Positions 33,378 to 40,889 of a stretch of 44,711 nucleotides of DNA are shown in pieces; the stretch's first letter is position 1; each line of letters opens with the position of its first letter. This DNA comes from Candidatus Gastranaerophilales bacterium (GTDB lineage: Bacteria; Cyanobacteriota; Vampirovibrionia; Gastranaerophilales; Gastranaerophilaceae): contig CALUQH010000037.1 of the NCBI GenBank assembly GCA_944322885.1, positions 1-44,711 on the forward strand. The letters run 5' to 3'. Below the pieces are notes generated by a model. The model had not been told where the DNA came from. It searched no databases and saw only the letters and a list, made by a program, of their open reading frames with translations. Both the position numbers and the translations under genes were made by a program.

Positions 33378-34236
33378 AAATTTCATAACTTCCGTGTTCT
33401 ATAACAAATTTCATACGGATTGTTTCTCCGTTGTATTCGGAAGGCGGCGGCAAATATTTCGGAACGCTCATCAGCATATAATAAACAACGTCATTCAAAG
33501 TTTTGTTATCTGATTCGCGGGTAAATTTTCTGTTTATAAGTTTGCCTGTTTTATCTACGGAAAAAGAAATTTCACAGGAACCTGAGTCCGGAATACTTCC
33601 TGCCGCGAATTTTGAAAACAATGCTGCTCTAAGCTCTCCTTTATATTTAAGCATTGCTGGGCTGTTTGGATTATAAGAAGGTTTCGCAGGCTCTACACGT
33701 TTAGTCTGTTGTGTAACCTCTTTTTTTTTAGAAACAGGCGGCGGATTATAAACTATTTCATACTCAGCAGGCTTTGAAACAGAAGTATTTTGGGAGTTTT
33801 TTTTTACGGTATTGTTGTTGTTTTGAACAACTTTGTCTATAATTGTCGGTGCAGATGATGTTGAAGCAGCTTCAGGTATGTATGTTGTCTGTTGTTCGGG
33901 AATTTGGGACTCCTGATAAATCGGAGTATCATCCCATATTTTGTCTATATTGGGGATTTGCTGTTTTGTAACCGCAGGTTTTTGCTTTGGTTTCGTTTCA
34001 GTTTGTACATCAGGTTTTATCGGAATCAGCCATACTAAAACTGAAATCAGCAAACATATTATAAAAAATAATTTTGATACAAGTTCGGATTTTTCTTCTA
34101 ACGTAATGGTTTTTCTTTGCTGCTGTTGTTTTTTCTGCGGCACTTTATCTTCTATATAGTCGAAGGTATTATTGCCACAGTCGCAGTATTCTACTTTAGT
34201 TTTATATTCAGCTTTACATTCTGTGCATCTGTACAT
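33367..34236 (-). CDS. Zinc-ribbon, single-TM, TonB-like protein
   Basis: A 289-residue protein in three parts. Residues 1-25 form a zinc ribbon (CTECKAEY and YCDCGN) on the cytoplasmic side. Residues about 52-70 are one transmembrane helix (LFFIICLLISVLVWLIPI). A Pro/Thr/Gln-rich spacer follows (75-195), then a TonB-like C-terminal domain (200-289, CEISFSVDKTGKLINRKF). The layout is that of TonB with an added cytoplasmic metal-binding head. TAGGAT precedes the ATG. It is the last gene of the minus-strand vWA/FHA operon, 4 bases after a 59-residue membrane protein. Confidence 0.8.
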   Translation of the reverse strand: MYRCTECKAEYKTKVEYCDCGNNTFDYIEDKVPQKKQQQQRKTITLEEKSELVSKLFFIICLLISVLVWLIPIKPDVQTETKPKQKPAVTKQQIPNIDKIWDDTPIYQESQIPEQQTTYIPEAASTSSAPTIIDKVVQNNNNTVKKNSQNTSVSKPAEYEIVYNPPPVSKKKEVTQQTKRVEPAKPSYNPNSPAMLKYKGELRAALFSKFAAGSIPDSGSCEISFSVDKTGKLINRKFTRESDNKTLNDVVYYMLMSVPKYLPPPSEYNGETIRMKFVIEHGSYEISIN

Positions 34237-34240
34237 AATT

Positions 34241-34420
34241 TTATCCTAACATAAATAAACCGATTTTATATACAGCAAATACAATTAGCAAATTTATAAG
34301 CATTATAATTATAATTGCTGTCTGTCTTATTATATCAAAATTCTTTTTTGCTTGTATAAATTTTATTGCAAACGGGAATTCCAGTATTATAAAAAGTACT
34401 ATACATACAATTTTAAACAA
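34241..34420 (-). CDS. Small two-helix membrane protein (TTG start)
   Basis: A 59-codon gene too short for most gene finders. It starts with TTG at 34420, with AAGGAG 7 bases before it, and its TAA is 4 bases before the next ATG. Two hydrophobic helices (IVCIVLFIILEFPFAI and AIIIIMLINLLIVFAVYKI) are joined by a basic turn (KKNFDIIRQ). Its placement between genes of a tight operon, with its own ribosome site, argues that it is real. It is probably a membrane partner of the TonB-like proteins. Confidence 0.65.
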   Translation of the reverse strand: MFKIVCIVLFIILEFPFAIKFIQAKKNFDIIRQTAIIIIMLINLLIVFAVYKIGLFMLG

Positions 34421-34561
34421 TTATTTACTCCTTATAAATATTATATTTTCAAGCCTAATGGTTTTGTGCATCTGCGGTTTAACATTGATAATCACTGCTG
34501 TAGCCAGACAGATTATCAATATTGTAACAATAGAAATAATTGTAATTTTTGTTATACTCAT
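34421..34561 (-). CDS. Small single-TM protein resembling TonB-like N termini
   Basis: A 46-codon gene whose ATG overlaps the stop of the preceding gene (TGATG), so translation is coupled. One transmembrane helix (ISIVTILIICLATAVII) is followed by NVKPQMHKTIRLEN. The helix plus KPxMH-like segment resembles the N terminus of the neighbouring 277-residue protein (IKIHPDMHQPM), suggesting it arose by duplication or is a truncated relative. It probably sits in the inner membrane with the same complex. Confidence 0.65.
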   Translation of the reverse strand: MSITKITIISIVTILIICLATAVIINVKPQMHKTIRLENIIFIRSK

Positions 34562-35394
34562 CAGTAAGTTATCCTTTCATAATCCGAAAACTGTTCCGGA
34601 GTTGAAAATACTTCTTCCGTTCCTATTATAAACCCGCCTATAACAACAGTTGATGCCCTCTGTGATCCGCGAGGAAAGTTTAATATAGGTTTGCGCTGTA
34701 GATTTGCAATTGCCGGCTTTACTCTGTTTCGCGCCGTATCCATATAATTCGGGTTGGAACATTCGACTTTGATGTTAGAAACATTGCCGAATTTATCGAC
34801 AACAAATGTGAACATAAATAATGTTCCTAAAGGTGCATAATCGATTCTGGAATCTCTCATAATCTGGTTTTGTAAATTGCTTCGCCATCTGTTCCAGGCT
34901 ATAATTTCTTCCTGTTCCGTCATATAAGGATTTGAATATCTTGTGTTTGACGGTTTACTTTTTTGAACTTCATGTTTTACGGGTTTTTGTAATTCAACGT
35001 TTTTTTGCAGTTCAACAGGTTCTTCCTGTTCGGTTTCTTTTATAATTCTTTGTAAAAGCTCAAGTTGGGACGTGTTATCAGGTGTATTGTTTCGGGTTAT
35101 TCTTTTTTCTGTGTTTTGAATTTTTTGAGGTTCCGGCTGAACATATTTTGTTGTATCTTTAATGCTTTGTTCTTTAACTTCGACTGTTTTATTTTGAGTT
35201 GTATTAGCTGCTGCTTGTTTACGATTAGCCTGTGTTACAGGAAGATTTTTTGTGTCAATCGTATCGCTGATTCGTGTCAGCTTAAAGTGCTCATCTTCAA
35301 TAATCATAGGCTGATGCATATCAGGATGAATTTTTATTGTGAAGATGGTGAGTATTATAAATAAGATAATTGTTATAACTTTTAAAAAATCCAT
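34561..35394 (-). CDS. Single-TM, Pro/Gln-rich protein with TonB-like C terminus
   Basis: A 277-residue protein. Residues 7-23 are a transmembrane helix (IITIILFIILTIFTIKI). A Gln/Thr/Glu/Lys-rich spacer with repeated ELQKPVK units runs over 40-160, and a TonB-like C-terminal domain covers 170-270 (FMFTFVVDKFGNVSNIKVECSNP). The orientation would place the C-terminal domain in the periplasm. It starts 2 bases before the stop region of the FHA-like gene upstream. No ExbB/ExbD pair is adjacent, so energy coupling is unproven. It might instead be a structural link across the periplasm. Confidence 0.8.
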   Translation of the reverse strand: MDFLKVITIILFIILTIFTIKIHPDMHQPMIIEDEHFKLTRISDTIDTKNLPVTQANRKQAAANTTQNKTVEVKEQSIKDTTKYVQPEPQKIQNTEKRITRNNTPDNTSQLELLQRIIKETEQEEPVELQKNVELQKPVKHEVQKSKPSNTRYSNPYMTEQEEIIAWNRWRSNLQNQIMRDSRIDYAPLGTLFMFTFVVDKFGNVSNIKVECSNPNYMDTARNRVKPAIANLQRKPILNFPRGSQRASTVVIGGFIIGTEEVFSTPEQFSDYERITY

Positions 35395-35396
35395 AA

Positions 35397-37010
35397 CTAA
35401 TCTTTATCTACTTTTGCAAGTAACTCATCACAGGCATAGATATCAAATTTTGTCTGGCTCAGCATCATTGTTTCCGCTATCAAAAGTGCTGTCGGAACAA
35501 GAGCTGCTACCAAACTTAAAAATATGCCCTGCATATCTCCGCCAATTTCTGTCATAAAATAAGAAACGTTCATCGCAAACTCAATAAATATGATTGCGCA
35601 GGCAATAGAGAGCGAACGTGTTTTTTCGGAATTCAGTCTTCTTACCCCTTCGAGTCCATAAATTGTAACACCGTGGTGTTGATAATCTGAAAAACCGTCC
35701 TGTTTAATTACCTGCGAGCCCTGAATTTTCTTAGTACAGAAAAAGGCGTTTACAAAAGAGAAAAATGCAAAGATAATTAAAAAGGTTGCCAGTACCAGAA
35801 ATACAGGACTTATCCTTAACCCTGAAATCCTGACCCACCCTGCTGCTTCTGGGAAGCACATTGCAAGGGTATTAGAAACACCATAAGCAAGAAACGGCGC
35901 AGTTAAAATTCCGACAACGGTTTCTCCTGCAGATTTCAATTGGAGATTAAACATTTTATCTCTTATGTATTGAAGTTTTGAGTTGCTTAAACTGTTTATA
36001 TATCGTTCAATCCACTGTCTGTAAGATTTTATAACACTTTCAAAATCTTCTCTGTATTCGTACTTGTCGAGTGTCATTGTCCACTCTGTTCCGTTGCATT
36101 TAAAGTATCCGCAGCTTATTGCAAGCACTGCCATTATGCCTGCGAAAAAGAACGAAATAAATATTGCAAATGTCATAAAATCATTTAAATTCATATAATA
36201 AACAAGGTTTACAACATAAATTCCGAGCACAAATATCAATGAAAAAATCAGCATAAAGCTCTGTCCGAGTTTGGCTGATTTGGACATTTCTTTTTGTACG
36301 TTGCTTTGCAGATATAGATAAATCCCCTGTTTTAAAAGCAGGCAAATACCATAGATTAATATTGTATAAATCCCCCATACTTTTATGTTTGTCGGCAGGT
36401 GGAGGAAGTTTGCGGATTCTTTAATTTCAAGTCCCATAAGATAATTTGAAACTCCGAATGCGCAGACCATTGCACTTAAAAACATTGCAATATGAAGAAA
36501 AATGCTTGTTTTTGAGTTTGTCGAAAGTTTTTGTTTCAAATCATTTATATGAAATGCAACCTGTTTAATTATTGCGACACGTGCATTTTCAAGATCTTCT
36601 TTCTGTTTTTCAAGTTTAACTTTTGTAACCGCGTTCACATCTTTTCCGTAAAGTCCTTTAATATCTTCTTCGGTTAAATCTTCTTTTCCTATTGAAGTTA
36701 CGGTTTTTGTATGTACTGTTTGAGCTTCTTCAAGCAATTTTACGCTTACAAATTCCTCTGTCCCTGCAAACATAAGTTTACAAACATTTTTAACCTCAAC
36801 TTTTTTTATCGGCTGACCCTTGAAAAGAACTTTGTCGCTTTGAAAAGTATTCATAATTATACATTTGTTTTCGCCGGCATTGTATTGAAGTGTCAGCAAA
36901 ATATCATATCCCGGATTAATTACTACGTCACATCCCGGGTTTGTACCGATATTTATTACATCTTTATTAAATACTTTTTCGCCTGATGAAGTTGAAATTA
37001 TTACTGCCAT
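35397..37010 (-). CDS. Polytopic membrane protein with FHA-like N terminus
   Basis: A 537-residue protein. Residues 1-95 resemble an FHA beta-sandwich (INIGTNPGCDVVINPG), but the canonical Arg, Ser and His of phosphothreonine-binding loops are not clear. Residues 100-165 are a charged helix. About eight transmembrane segments follow, starting near 170 (IFLHIAMFLSAMVCAFGV), with a cytoplasmic helical loop near 300-350 and the last segment near 505. No transporter, channel or MotA/ExbB signature is recognised. AAAGAGGAT precedes the ATG. It follows the vWA gene by 39 bases and is probably the membrane core of this operon. Confidence 0.75.
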   Translation of the reverse strand: MAVIISTSSGEKVFNKDVINIGTNPGCDVVINPGYDILLTLQYNAGENKCIIMNTFQSDKVLFKGQPIKKVEVKNVCKLMFAGTEEFVSVKLLEEAQTVHTKTVTSIGKEDLTEEDIKGLYGKDVNAVTKVKLEKQKEDLENARVAIIKQVAFHINDLKQKLSTNSKTSIFLHIAMFLSAMVCAFGVSNYLMGLEIKESANFLHLPTNIKVWGIYTILIYGICLLLKQGIYLYLQSNVQKEMSKSAKLGQSFMLIFSLIFVLGIYVVNLVYYMNLNDFMTFAIFISFFFAGIMAVLAISCGYFKCNGTEWTMTLDKYEYREDFESVIKSYRQWIERYINSLSNSKLQYIRDKMFNLQLKSAGETVVGILTAPFLAYGVSNTLAMCFPEAAGWVRISGLRISPVFLVLATFLIIFAFFSFVNAFFCTKKIQGSQVIKQDGFSDYQHHGVTIYGLEGVRRLNSEKTRSLSIACAIIFIEFAMNVSYFMTEIGGDMQGIFLSLVAALVPTALLIAETMMLSQTKFDIYACDELLAKVDKD

Positions 37011-37049
37011 TATTCTTTTTTATCCTCTTTATTGCCTTTATATTAATTT

Positions 37050-37724
37050 TTATCTGCCTATTGCGTGAAGAAATCTTCTTATAGATTTATCAATATTCTG
37101 CTCCGGAGAAACTATCAAATGATTTTCTCCTAAAACGGGTGTTAATTTTTCTTTTACAAGATCAAGTTTTGCAGGATGTGCATCCAAAAACATCATAGAA
37201 ATGTCAGGTGCATATTTTTTTATATTCTGAACATTTTTGGGCAGAATATCCCAGTTGATTTGTTTGTCTATTGCGCCTTCATTTTCGAGATCGCCTATAA
37301 CGACAACAGCCGGAACATATCCGTTCTTTTTCATTGTCATGGCGTGTGAGAAAGCTTTTTTCAGCCCTACACCGTAAGCTGTACCATAATCTTGTGCGTC
37401 ATACTGAGTGAAGGCATCCATTGATTTTGTGATGGTGCTTCCGTTCATAGGAGAACCTTCATATATCAAATAAGCATCCTCTGATACCCTTAGAATTTTT
37501 ATCTGATCTTCCGGGTCAAGAAGGTTGCAAATTTGTCTTAAAGTCTTTTTCTGTTCAGGCAAACGTTCCTGATTAGAGGCAGATGAATCTATTACAAAAA
37601 TTACCGCAGCGGGATGAAAATCGTCTACTTTAATTTGCTTTAACCCCGCCCAGATAAATTTTAATGCAACCGAAAGTACAAGAATTATTAAACCTAATGT
37701 GACTAATCTTTTATTTAACTTCAT
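37050..37724 (-). CDS. Membrane-anchored vWA-domain protein
   Basis: A 224-residue protein. One N-terminal transmembrane helix (residues 8-25) anchors it, and the rest is a von Willebrand A domain outside the cytoplasm. The MIDAS metal motif DSSAS is at 46-50, a Thr lies in DYGTAYGVGL near 117, and an Asp in GDLENEG near 148. MIDAS metals usually bind a partner protein or peptide. It is the first gene of the operon with the FHA-like and TonB-like proteins. Its TATATT box ends 6 bases before the ATG, and a 13-bp inverted repeat overlaps the promoter. Confidence 0.85.
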   Translation of the reverse strand: MKLNKRLVTLGLIILVLSVALKFIWAGLKQIKVDDFHPAAVIFVIDSSASNQERLPEQKKTLRQICNLLDPEDQIKILRVSEDAYLIYEGSPMNGSTITKSMDAFTQYDAQDYGTAYGVGLKKAFSHAMTMKKNGYVPAVVVIGDLENEGAIDKQINWDILPKNVQNIKKYAPDISMMFLDAHPAKLDLVKEKLTPVLGENHLIVSPEQNIDKSIRRFLHAIGR

Positions 37725-37730
37725 AAATAA

Positions 37731-37770
37731 AATATAGCATATATTTATTCATTCTGCAAATATATGCTAT
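37731..37770 (-). promoter_or_regulatory. Promoter of the vWA operon within an inverted repeat
   Basis: On the minus strand TTGCAG (37754-37759) and TATATT (37731-37736) are 17 bases apart, 6 bases before the ATG. A 13-bp perfect inverted repeat (37734-37746 and 37758-37770, 11-base loop) spans both boxes and could be an operator. Confidence 0.5.
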
Positions 37771-37776
37771 AAAAAT

Positions 37777-37804
37777 AAACTCCTCAGAATTTTCTGAGGA
37801 GTTT
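37777..37804 (-). terminator. Terminator of the 267-residue protein gene
   Basis: A perfect inverted repeat AAACTCCTCAGAA/TTCTGAGGAGTTT ends in TTTATTTTTAT on the minus strand, 8 bases after the stop at 37812. Confidence 0.9.
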
Positions 37805-37811
37805 AAATGTT

Positions 37812-38615
37812 TTAATCAAAATTTGTTTTTGTTTTATTAAATTTATCCATTTCTATTTTTGATTCTTTTAGAACTTTGGTCTTAGCTGTTGAAAACTCTT
37901 TAGGAGAAGTTGCAAATTTTTCAGCGACAGCCTTATCTACAACAGCATTTTTATTGTTAAAGCGCTGTATATCTACTTGTTTAATTGCTTTATCAAGCGG
38001 CTTTACTGTTTCAACTTCGCCCCTGAGGACTTTTCTTGTATCGACCATCATTCCATCCAATAGTTGTTGAAGTTTATTTGTTGTTTGTCTGTATTTTTCT
38101 AATAGGTATTTAGCATCAAATTCTCTTGCTAATTCTACTCCTTTTTGTTCGTCAAATTCTATATGATGTCTTGTTGCCTGTCCTACTGATAGATCAGTTG
38201 TAACTTTCCCACCTTTGCGTGACATACCTGCTGCAATATCTTTTCCGTCTGCGACTTTGCCCCCGTCTATAAATCCGTTGGCCTGCAAGGTTTTACCGCC
38301 ATCAGCAGAAGCACGATATTTTACGACTGCCTGGGATGAACCCGGATTTGTGATTGATACTGCTCCCTGACCGATTACTTTTTTACCGTCTCTTAATCTC
38401 ATACCCGCGATTGCATAACTTGATTCTGCTTTATAAGCTACATCAAGTTTGGGATCTTTTAGACCGTTTAGGGTTTTTTGTATAAGTTCACCTGCCTTTT
38501 TGTCTTGTTTACCGAGAGCTTCTAACTGTGTACGCCCCAAAGTAATGCGGCCTGCCGTGCCTTCTGTTTTCGGGAGTACTTTAATAATTTTACTCATAAT
38601 TTTTCCGATTGACAT
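37812..38615 (-). CDS. Hypothetical protein with beta-rich core and helical tail
   Basis: A 267-residue protein of no recognised family. There is no signal peptide or membrane helix. Residues 60-150 are Gly/Ser-rich and probably strand-forming (MRLRDGKKVIGQGAVSITNPG). Residues 160-267 are helical and Lys-rich (LLEKYRQTTNKLQQLLDGMM). AAAGGGG lies about 12 bases before the first ATG, and a second ATG six codons later has GGAAAAA closer, so the start is uncertain by 6 residues. It is monocistronic with a strong terminator. Confidence 0.65.
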   Translation of the reverse strand: MSIGKIMSKIIKVLPKTEGTAGRITLGRTQLEALGKQDKKAGELIQKTLNGLKDPKLDVAYKAESSYAIAGMRLRDGKKVIGQGAVSITNPGSSQAVVKYRASADGGKTLQANGFIDGGKVADGKDIAAGMSRKGGKVTTDLSVGQATRHHIEFDEQKGVELAREFDAKYLLEKYRQTTNKLQQLLDGMMVDTRKVLRGEVETVKPLDKAIKQVDIQRFNNKNAVVDKAVAEKFATSPKEFSTAKTKVLKESKIEMDKFNKTKTNFD

Positions 38616-38874
38616 AATTTAATTTTCCCCTTTCATTTTTCTTTACTTTTTTAAAATTTTTATTAATTCTTTTAATGATTCCTCTTTTGTTTTGAAAATC
38701 GATTTCCCCTTACTCTTTTATAAAAACATGCGAAAATCCAAAATTGCTGAAATTTATGAAGTTAAAAGTATAAATTAGCCAAATATAGAATTTACAATGC
38801 ATTCCAGATTTACAAAACTTAATGTAAAATACTTTTAAATACTAAAAAGTTAAGTTTAAGAAGTAATATTTGTA
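38616..38874. other. 259-bp intergenic region between divergent genes
   Basis: A very AT-rich gap. Near the XRE gene it holds two imperfectly nested inverted repeats (AACTTAA 38816-38822 with TTAAGTT 38850-38856; ACTTTT 38831-38836 with AAAAGT 38845-38850), possible autoregulatory sites. TAATAT (38864-38869) ends 5 bases before the XRE ATG. I see no gene or RNA in the rest. Confidence 0.4.
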
Positions 38875-39201
38875 ATGGGTGTAAAACAGGAATTCGGTAA
38901 AAAAATTAAAAGAATGCGTTTAAACCGTGGTTTGACACAGGAAGAACTTGCAGAAGCCGTTGATTTATCACAGCGTGCTATGAGCGGCATTGAAACGGGT
39001 GAAAATTTTGCTTCGGCTGAAACAATAGACAAATTAGTGTCTGCTTTGGATACGACACTTGAAGAACTGTTTGCAACAAATCATTTGAAAGTAGAAGAAG
39101 ATTTGCGTCAGGAAATTGATGAAAAATTAAATTCATTAAATAATGACAGTAAAAAGCTTGTTATCGTATATAATGTGATTCAGAGCCTGTTGAAGGAGTA
39201 A
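38875..39201 (+). CDS. XRE-family transcriptional regulator
   Basis: A 108-residue DNA-binding protein. Residues 8-66 are a textbook XRE helix-turn-helix (IKRMRLNRGLTQEELAEAVDLSQRAMSGIETG). The C-terminal 40 residues are an acidic helix that likely mediates dimerisation. There is no Shine-Dalgarno. The last 41 bases overlap the end of the convergent gene on the opposite strand, which could let the two transcripts interfere. Targets unknown; dyads in its own upstream region suggest autoregulation. Confidence 0.88.
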   Translation: MGVKQEFGKKIKRMRLNRGLTQEELAEAVDLSQRAMSGIETGENFASAETIDKLVSALDTTLEELFATNHLKVEEDLRQEIDEKLNSLNNDSKKLVIVYNVIQSLLKE

Positions 39202-40000
39202 TTTTATACGGTACGGCATTCAATGGTTCTGTCAATTTTAGTTCAAAGCTTGTGCCATCTGGAATATTTACATCTTTTCCCCTTTGCATAGCTCCTCTGA
39301 GCCCTCCTCCTAAAGCTCCTATTCCTCCATAGATTGCCATATTTCTTCCCCATTCGTCACTGCCGCCAAGTGCAGTAAATGCCGCCCCGATTAACATTGT
39401 CCCGAGGGCTCCTATGACAATATCCCTTGTCATTTTTTTAGCACGTTCGCTCTCTTCTTCAATATAAATTTTTTCTGTTGATATTTTTATAAGATTGCCG
39501 TCAGGCGTTAAGATTTCATTAAAACTAAATTCTAAGGCTCCGCTTCCATAGGCATAACCGGCATTTTGCGCATCTGTTGCAGAACCGTAGACAAGACTGC
39601 CTGCTGGAGCGATTAAAACACCGTTATAAGTCAAATTTTCGGAAAGAGTTGCAGTGAGTCTGTCATTTTTTTCTAAACTGCCTGAATTTATACCCGAATC
39701 AAAAGTTATTTTGAATGTGGTTCCGGCAGGAACATATACTACATTTCCCAGAAGCGGCTGAGGCTGCGGTGTATATGTATTATTCAATACTTCTTCCTGA
39801 ATTACCGGCGGTGTATAATTTGTTCTGTTGCGGTGCTCTCTTTTTTTATAAAAATCGTTTTCAAGGGGCGCTGATTGAACAGGCTGGAACTTCTTCCTGT
39901 CAAATTCAGCCTGCGCCTCATCGCTGAAGTCATATTCTGCCATAACCGGCAGTGACAGTATTTGAAAACATAATAAGAGAGCCAAAATCTTTTTCATCAC
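39161..40000 (-). CDS. Exported protein with glycine-zipper segment
   Basis: A 279-residue protein starting at GTG 40000 or ATG 39997. A signal peptide covers 1-21 (cleavage after VMA). A Pro/Gln-rich stretch (45-85) leads to a beta-rich domain (90-180) with VYVPAGTTFKITFDSGINSG and LIAPAGSLVYGSATDA, which recalls the beta-barrel part of TrbI/VirB10 proteins. A Gly/Ala hydrophobic segment (about 200-245, GALGTMLIGAAF and YGGIGALGGGLRGAM) could insert in the outer membrane. No other conjugation or type IV secretion gene is present, so that role is only suggested. TATAAT ends 6 bases before the GTG. Confidence 0.7.
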   Translation of the reverse strand: MMKKILALLLCFQILSLPVMAEYDFSDEAQAEFDRKKFQPVQSAPLENDFYKKREHRNRTNYTPPVIQEEVLNNTYTPQPQPLLGNVVYVPAGTTFKITFDSGINSGSLEKNDRLTATLSENLTYNGVLIAPAGSLVYGSATDAQNAGYAYGSGALEFSFNEILTPDGNLIKISTEKIYIEEESERAKKMTRDIVIGALGTMLIGAAFTALGGSDEWGRNMAIYGGIGALGGGLRGAMQRGKDVNIPDGTSFELKLTEPLNAVPYKITPSTGSESHYIR

Positions 40001-40020
40001 TTTAATATTATAATATATTC

Positions 40021-40049
40021 TTGAATTATTACAATATCCCTGTTATAAT
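40021..40049 (+). promoter_or_regulatory. plsY promoter
   Basis: TTGAAT (40021-40026) and TATAAT (40044-40049) are 17 bases apart. AAGGAGAGG lies just before the ATG at 40069. Confidence 0.7.
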
Positions 40050-40068
40050 TTTTGAACAAGGAGAGGTT

Positions 40069-40674
40069 ATGGAAAAAATATTGGAAATACTGGCAGTAGT
40101 TGTAAGTGCCTATATTATCGGCTCAATTCCGACAGGGTATATAATTGTTAAGCTTTTTACGGGAGAAGATATAAGAACTATCGGTTCTGGATCGACCGGT
40201 GCTACAAATGTGAAGCGTGTAATGGGTAAAAAGTGGTTTTTTATAACATTGCTTCTTGACGCATTTAAAGGTGCATTGCCTGTTGTACTGGCTGCATTAT
40301 TTGCAAAAACTTTTACTAATATCGGGCTTTTGCCTGTGCTAGCTGCAGTTGCGGTTATTTTGGGGCACAGCAAGTCGATATTTCTTAAGTTTACGGGTGG
40401 AAAGTCCGTAGCATCAGGTGTAGGTACAATTCTTGCCCTAAACTGGCAGGTCGGTTTAATTATTGCTGCTGTTTGGGCTGTAATTACGTTTTTTACAAGA
40501 TATGTTTCTGTCGGCTCAATTATTGCCCTTGCGCTTTCTCCTTTTATAATGTGGGCATTTAAGGTTCCTGTTGCATATATTTGTTATTGTGCGCTCGGGG
40601 CTTTGTATATAATTTATTTGCACCGCTCAAATATTCAAAGACTTATTAAAGGCGAAGAAAATAAGGTGAGATAA
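40069..40674 (+). CDS. plsY: Glycerol-3-phosphate acyltransferase PlsY
   Basis: A 201-residue inner-membrane enzyme that uses acyl-phosphate to acylate glycerol-3-phosphate, the first step of phospholipid synthesis. It has about five transmembrane helices. Conserved motifs are GSGSTGATNVKRVMGKKW near 42-60, LLDAFKGALPV, GHSKSIFLKFTGGKSVASG near 105-123, and HRSNIQRLIKGEENK at the end. I start at the ATG at 40069 because AAGGAGAGG sits 2 bases before it. A small membrane-protein gene follows after 1 base. No plsX is nearby. Confidence 0.95.
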   Translation: MEKILEILAVVVSAYIIGSIPTGYIIVKLFTGEDIRTIGSGSTGATNVKRVMGKKWFFITLLLDAFKGALPVVLAALFAKTFTNIGLLPVLAAVAVILGHSKSIFLKFTGGKSVASGVGTILALNWQVGLIIAAVWAVITFFTRYVSVGSIIALALSPFIMWAFKVPVAYICYCALGALYIIYLHRSNIQRLIKGEENKVR

Positions 40675-40675
40675 A

Positions 40676-40876
40676 ATGGATTTTACAATACTTTTAATCG
40701 GATTAGGCATAGTTGTTGCACTATTTATAATCGGAAAGATTTTTGCAATACTTACAAAGATTTTAGTAGTAATTTTGATTGTAGCGGCTCTTGCTGTGGG
40801 ATTTTTCATCTGGCAGAATAAAGAAACTAATCCGGACAAAACAGGGGCGGTTTATTCATATATTATGTGCTTGTAG
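40676..40876 (+). CDS. Small membrane protein downstream of plsY
   Basis: A 66-residue protein with two hydrophobic segments (about 4-20 and 25-48), so mostly in the membrane, and a short polar tail. It starts 1 base after the plsY stop and overlaps its ribosome region (AAGGTGAG), so it is co-transcribed. Small hydrophobic proteins in such positions are often regulators or assembly factors, but none is recognised here. Confidence 0.6.
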   Translation: MDFTILLIGLGIVVALFIIGKIFAILTKILVVILIVAALAVGFFIWQNKETNPDKTGAVYSYIMCL

Positions 40877-40889
40877 TTTCCGGCGGCGA

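Noticed and set aside
39161..40000. Type IV secretion VirB10
   Set aside because: Only weak resemblance in a short beta-rich part, and no other secretion or conjugation gene is near.
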